A DNA stretch of 50,491 nucleotides, from assembly GCF_021412585.1 (NCBI RefSeq), contig NZ_JAKCMI010000006.1, positions 1 to 50,491 of the forward strand, read 5' to 3'. This document shows positions 50,086 through 50,491 of this stretch, piece after piece (position 1 is the stretch's first letter; every line of letters begins with the position of its first letter). Source of the DNA: Halomonas alkalisoli. GTDB lineage: Bacteria > Pseudomonadota > Gammaproteobacteria > Pseudomonadales > Halomonadaceae. The notes beneath the pieces were generated by a model. That model saw nothing but the letters and a program-made list of their open reading frames with translations, made no database searches and was not told the DNA's origin. The translations under genes were made by a program, and so were the position numbers.

Positions 50086-50131
50086 ACATAACGCCCAACT
50101 CAACGGGCAATTTGAGCGCAGCGAAAATTGA
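50086..50131 (-). other. attC-like site truncated by the IS element
   Basis: Minus strand: the end GGGCGTTATGT with its stem (CAATTT...AAATTG, GAGCGCAGCG) is present, but the opening core is missing where the IS3-family end begins. Confidence 0.45.
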
Positions 50132-50491
50132 TGGACTTCCCCCGACAAAGTGGACACGCCACCATCAGTTAATCTCCTCGAACTCTATCGGAGTCCGGTA
50201 ACCAAGGCCACTGTGCAGCCGATGGCTGTTATAGTAGCCATCAATATAGCCCCTGATATGTTTTCGTAACTGACGCAACGTCATGAAGCTGGTGGCGTGC
50301 AGCAATTCTCCCTTCAGCGTTTTGAAGAACGACTCCACTTCGGCATTATCAGTGCATTGTCCCGGGCGGTTCATGCTGTGCCGTACCCGGTGATGATTCA
50401 GCAGCGCCTGGGTCTTGTGAGCCCGGTACTCGATGCCGCGATCCGTATGGAACAGCAGGTCAGGTGCTGGATTCCGGCTTGTGAAGGCCTC
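50132..50491 (-). mobile_element. IS3-family insertion sequence, right end outside the window
   Basis: The left end TGGACTTCCCCCGACAAAGT resembles IS3-family terminal repeats and abuts the broken attC. The transposase reads inward from the window edge toward this end. Confidence 0.65.
50165..50491 (-). CDS. IS3-family transposase OrfB, C-terminal part
   Basis: About 108 aa to the stop; the start lies beyond the window. The DDE integrase core is visible: HTDRGIEYRA (second Asp), then GQCTDNAEVESFFKTLKGEL with the catalytic Glu, followed by YIDGYYNSHRLHSGLGYRTP typical of IS3 OrfB ('YN..R.H..LGy.sP'). Probably intact in this portion. It inserted at the end of the cassette array. Confidence 0.9.
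   Translation of the reverse strand, partial: EAFTSRNPAPDLLFHTDRGIEYRAHKTQALLNHHRVRHSMNRPGQCTDNAEVESFFKTLKGELLHATSFMTLRQLRKHIRGYIDGYYNSHRLHSGLGYRTPIEFEEIN

Noticed and set aside
1..50491. tRNA or rRNA genes as integration targets
   Set aside because: No cloverleaf or rRNA-like sequence was recognised by eye; the insertion point appears to be the nirD 3' end instead. A covariance-model scan was not possible.

Overview
The window looks like a chromosomal segment of a halophilic gammaproteobacterium, most likely Halomonas or a close relative in the Halomonadaceae. This rests on GC-rich coding sequence, the gene families present and how they are arranged, not on a database match. From about 44.8 to 49.4 kb the base composition turns visibly AT-rich, which marks imported DNA.

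Layout. 0-9.5 kb: a glutathionyl-hydroquinone reductase, a LysR regulator divergent from a pirin, an M23 envelope endopeptidase, an ABC exporter, a DUF1127 protein with a zinc-ribbon-like tail and an L,D-transpeptidase. 9.7-12.1 kb: a second L,D-transpeptidase-fold protein, then a NarK-type nitrate/nitrite transporter behind a sigma54-type promoter. 12.2-18 kb: a TAXI-TRAP transporter operon with an AtuA/DUF1446 pair and a divergent LysR regulator. 18-25.7 kb: a class II HDAC-like amidohydrolase, a GFA protein, a peroxiredoxin and three signalling genes: two receiver/HD-GYP-like paralogues, both with substituted HD metal ligands, and a PAS-LOV-GGDEF-EAL-REC protein. 25.8-30 kb: kynU-kynA, a quinone-reductase-like flavoprotein, an AI-2E/PerM family membrane protein and a small arfA gene with a hairpin inside its coding region.

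30-40.4 kb is a complete assimilatory nitrate/nitrite locus: cobA and nasA on the minus strand, and nasT, nasS, an FAD electron-transfer subunit, nirB and nirD on the plus strand. The control signals can be read from the sequence. Facing sigma54 promoters for nasA and nasT lie symmetrically about one NtrC-like site. A further NtrC site spans the nasS stop codon. The nasA and nir leaders each carry hexaloop hairpins followed by a terminator, the arrangement expected for NasT (ANTAR) antitermination. The distant nitrate transporter has the same promoter layout, so it probably belongs to the same regulon.

40.4-50.5 kb is an accessory region at the 3' end of nirD. The nirD tail with its terminator appears three times, as if DNA had repeatedly entered there. 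Between and beyond the copies lie a frameshifted C-terminal fragment of an integron integrase, several attC-like recombination sites and a row of minus-strand cassette-like genes: a GST-like protein, a methyltransferase, a monooxygenase, a DHFR/RibD-like reductase, a Rho-type ATPase lacking its N-terminal RNA-binding domain, an overlapping NdpA-like plus RelA/SpoT-synthetase pair, and several unknowns. An IS3-family element runs off the right edge and truncates the last attC. The NdpA/RelA-SpoT pair and the N-terminally lacking Rho are the best candidates for undescribed systems; both functions are inferred.
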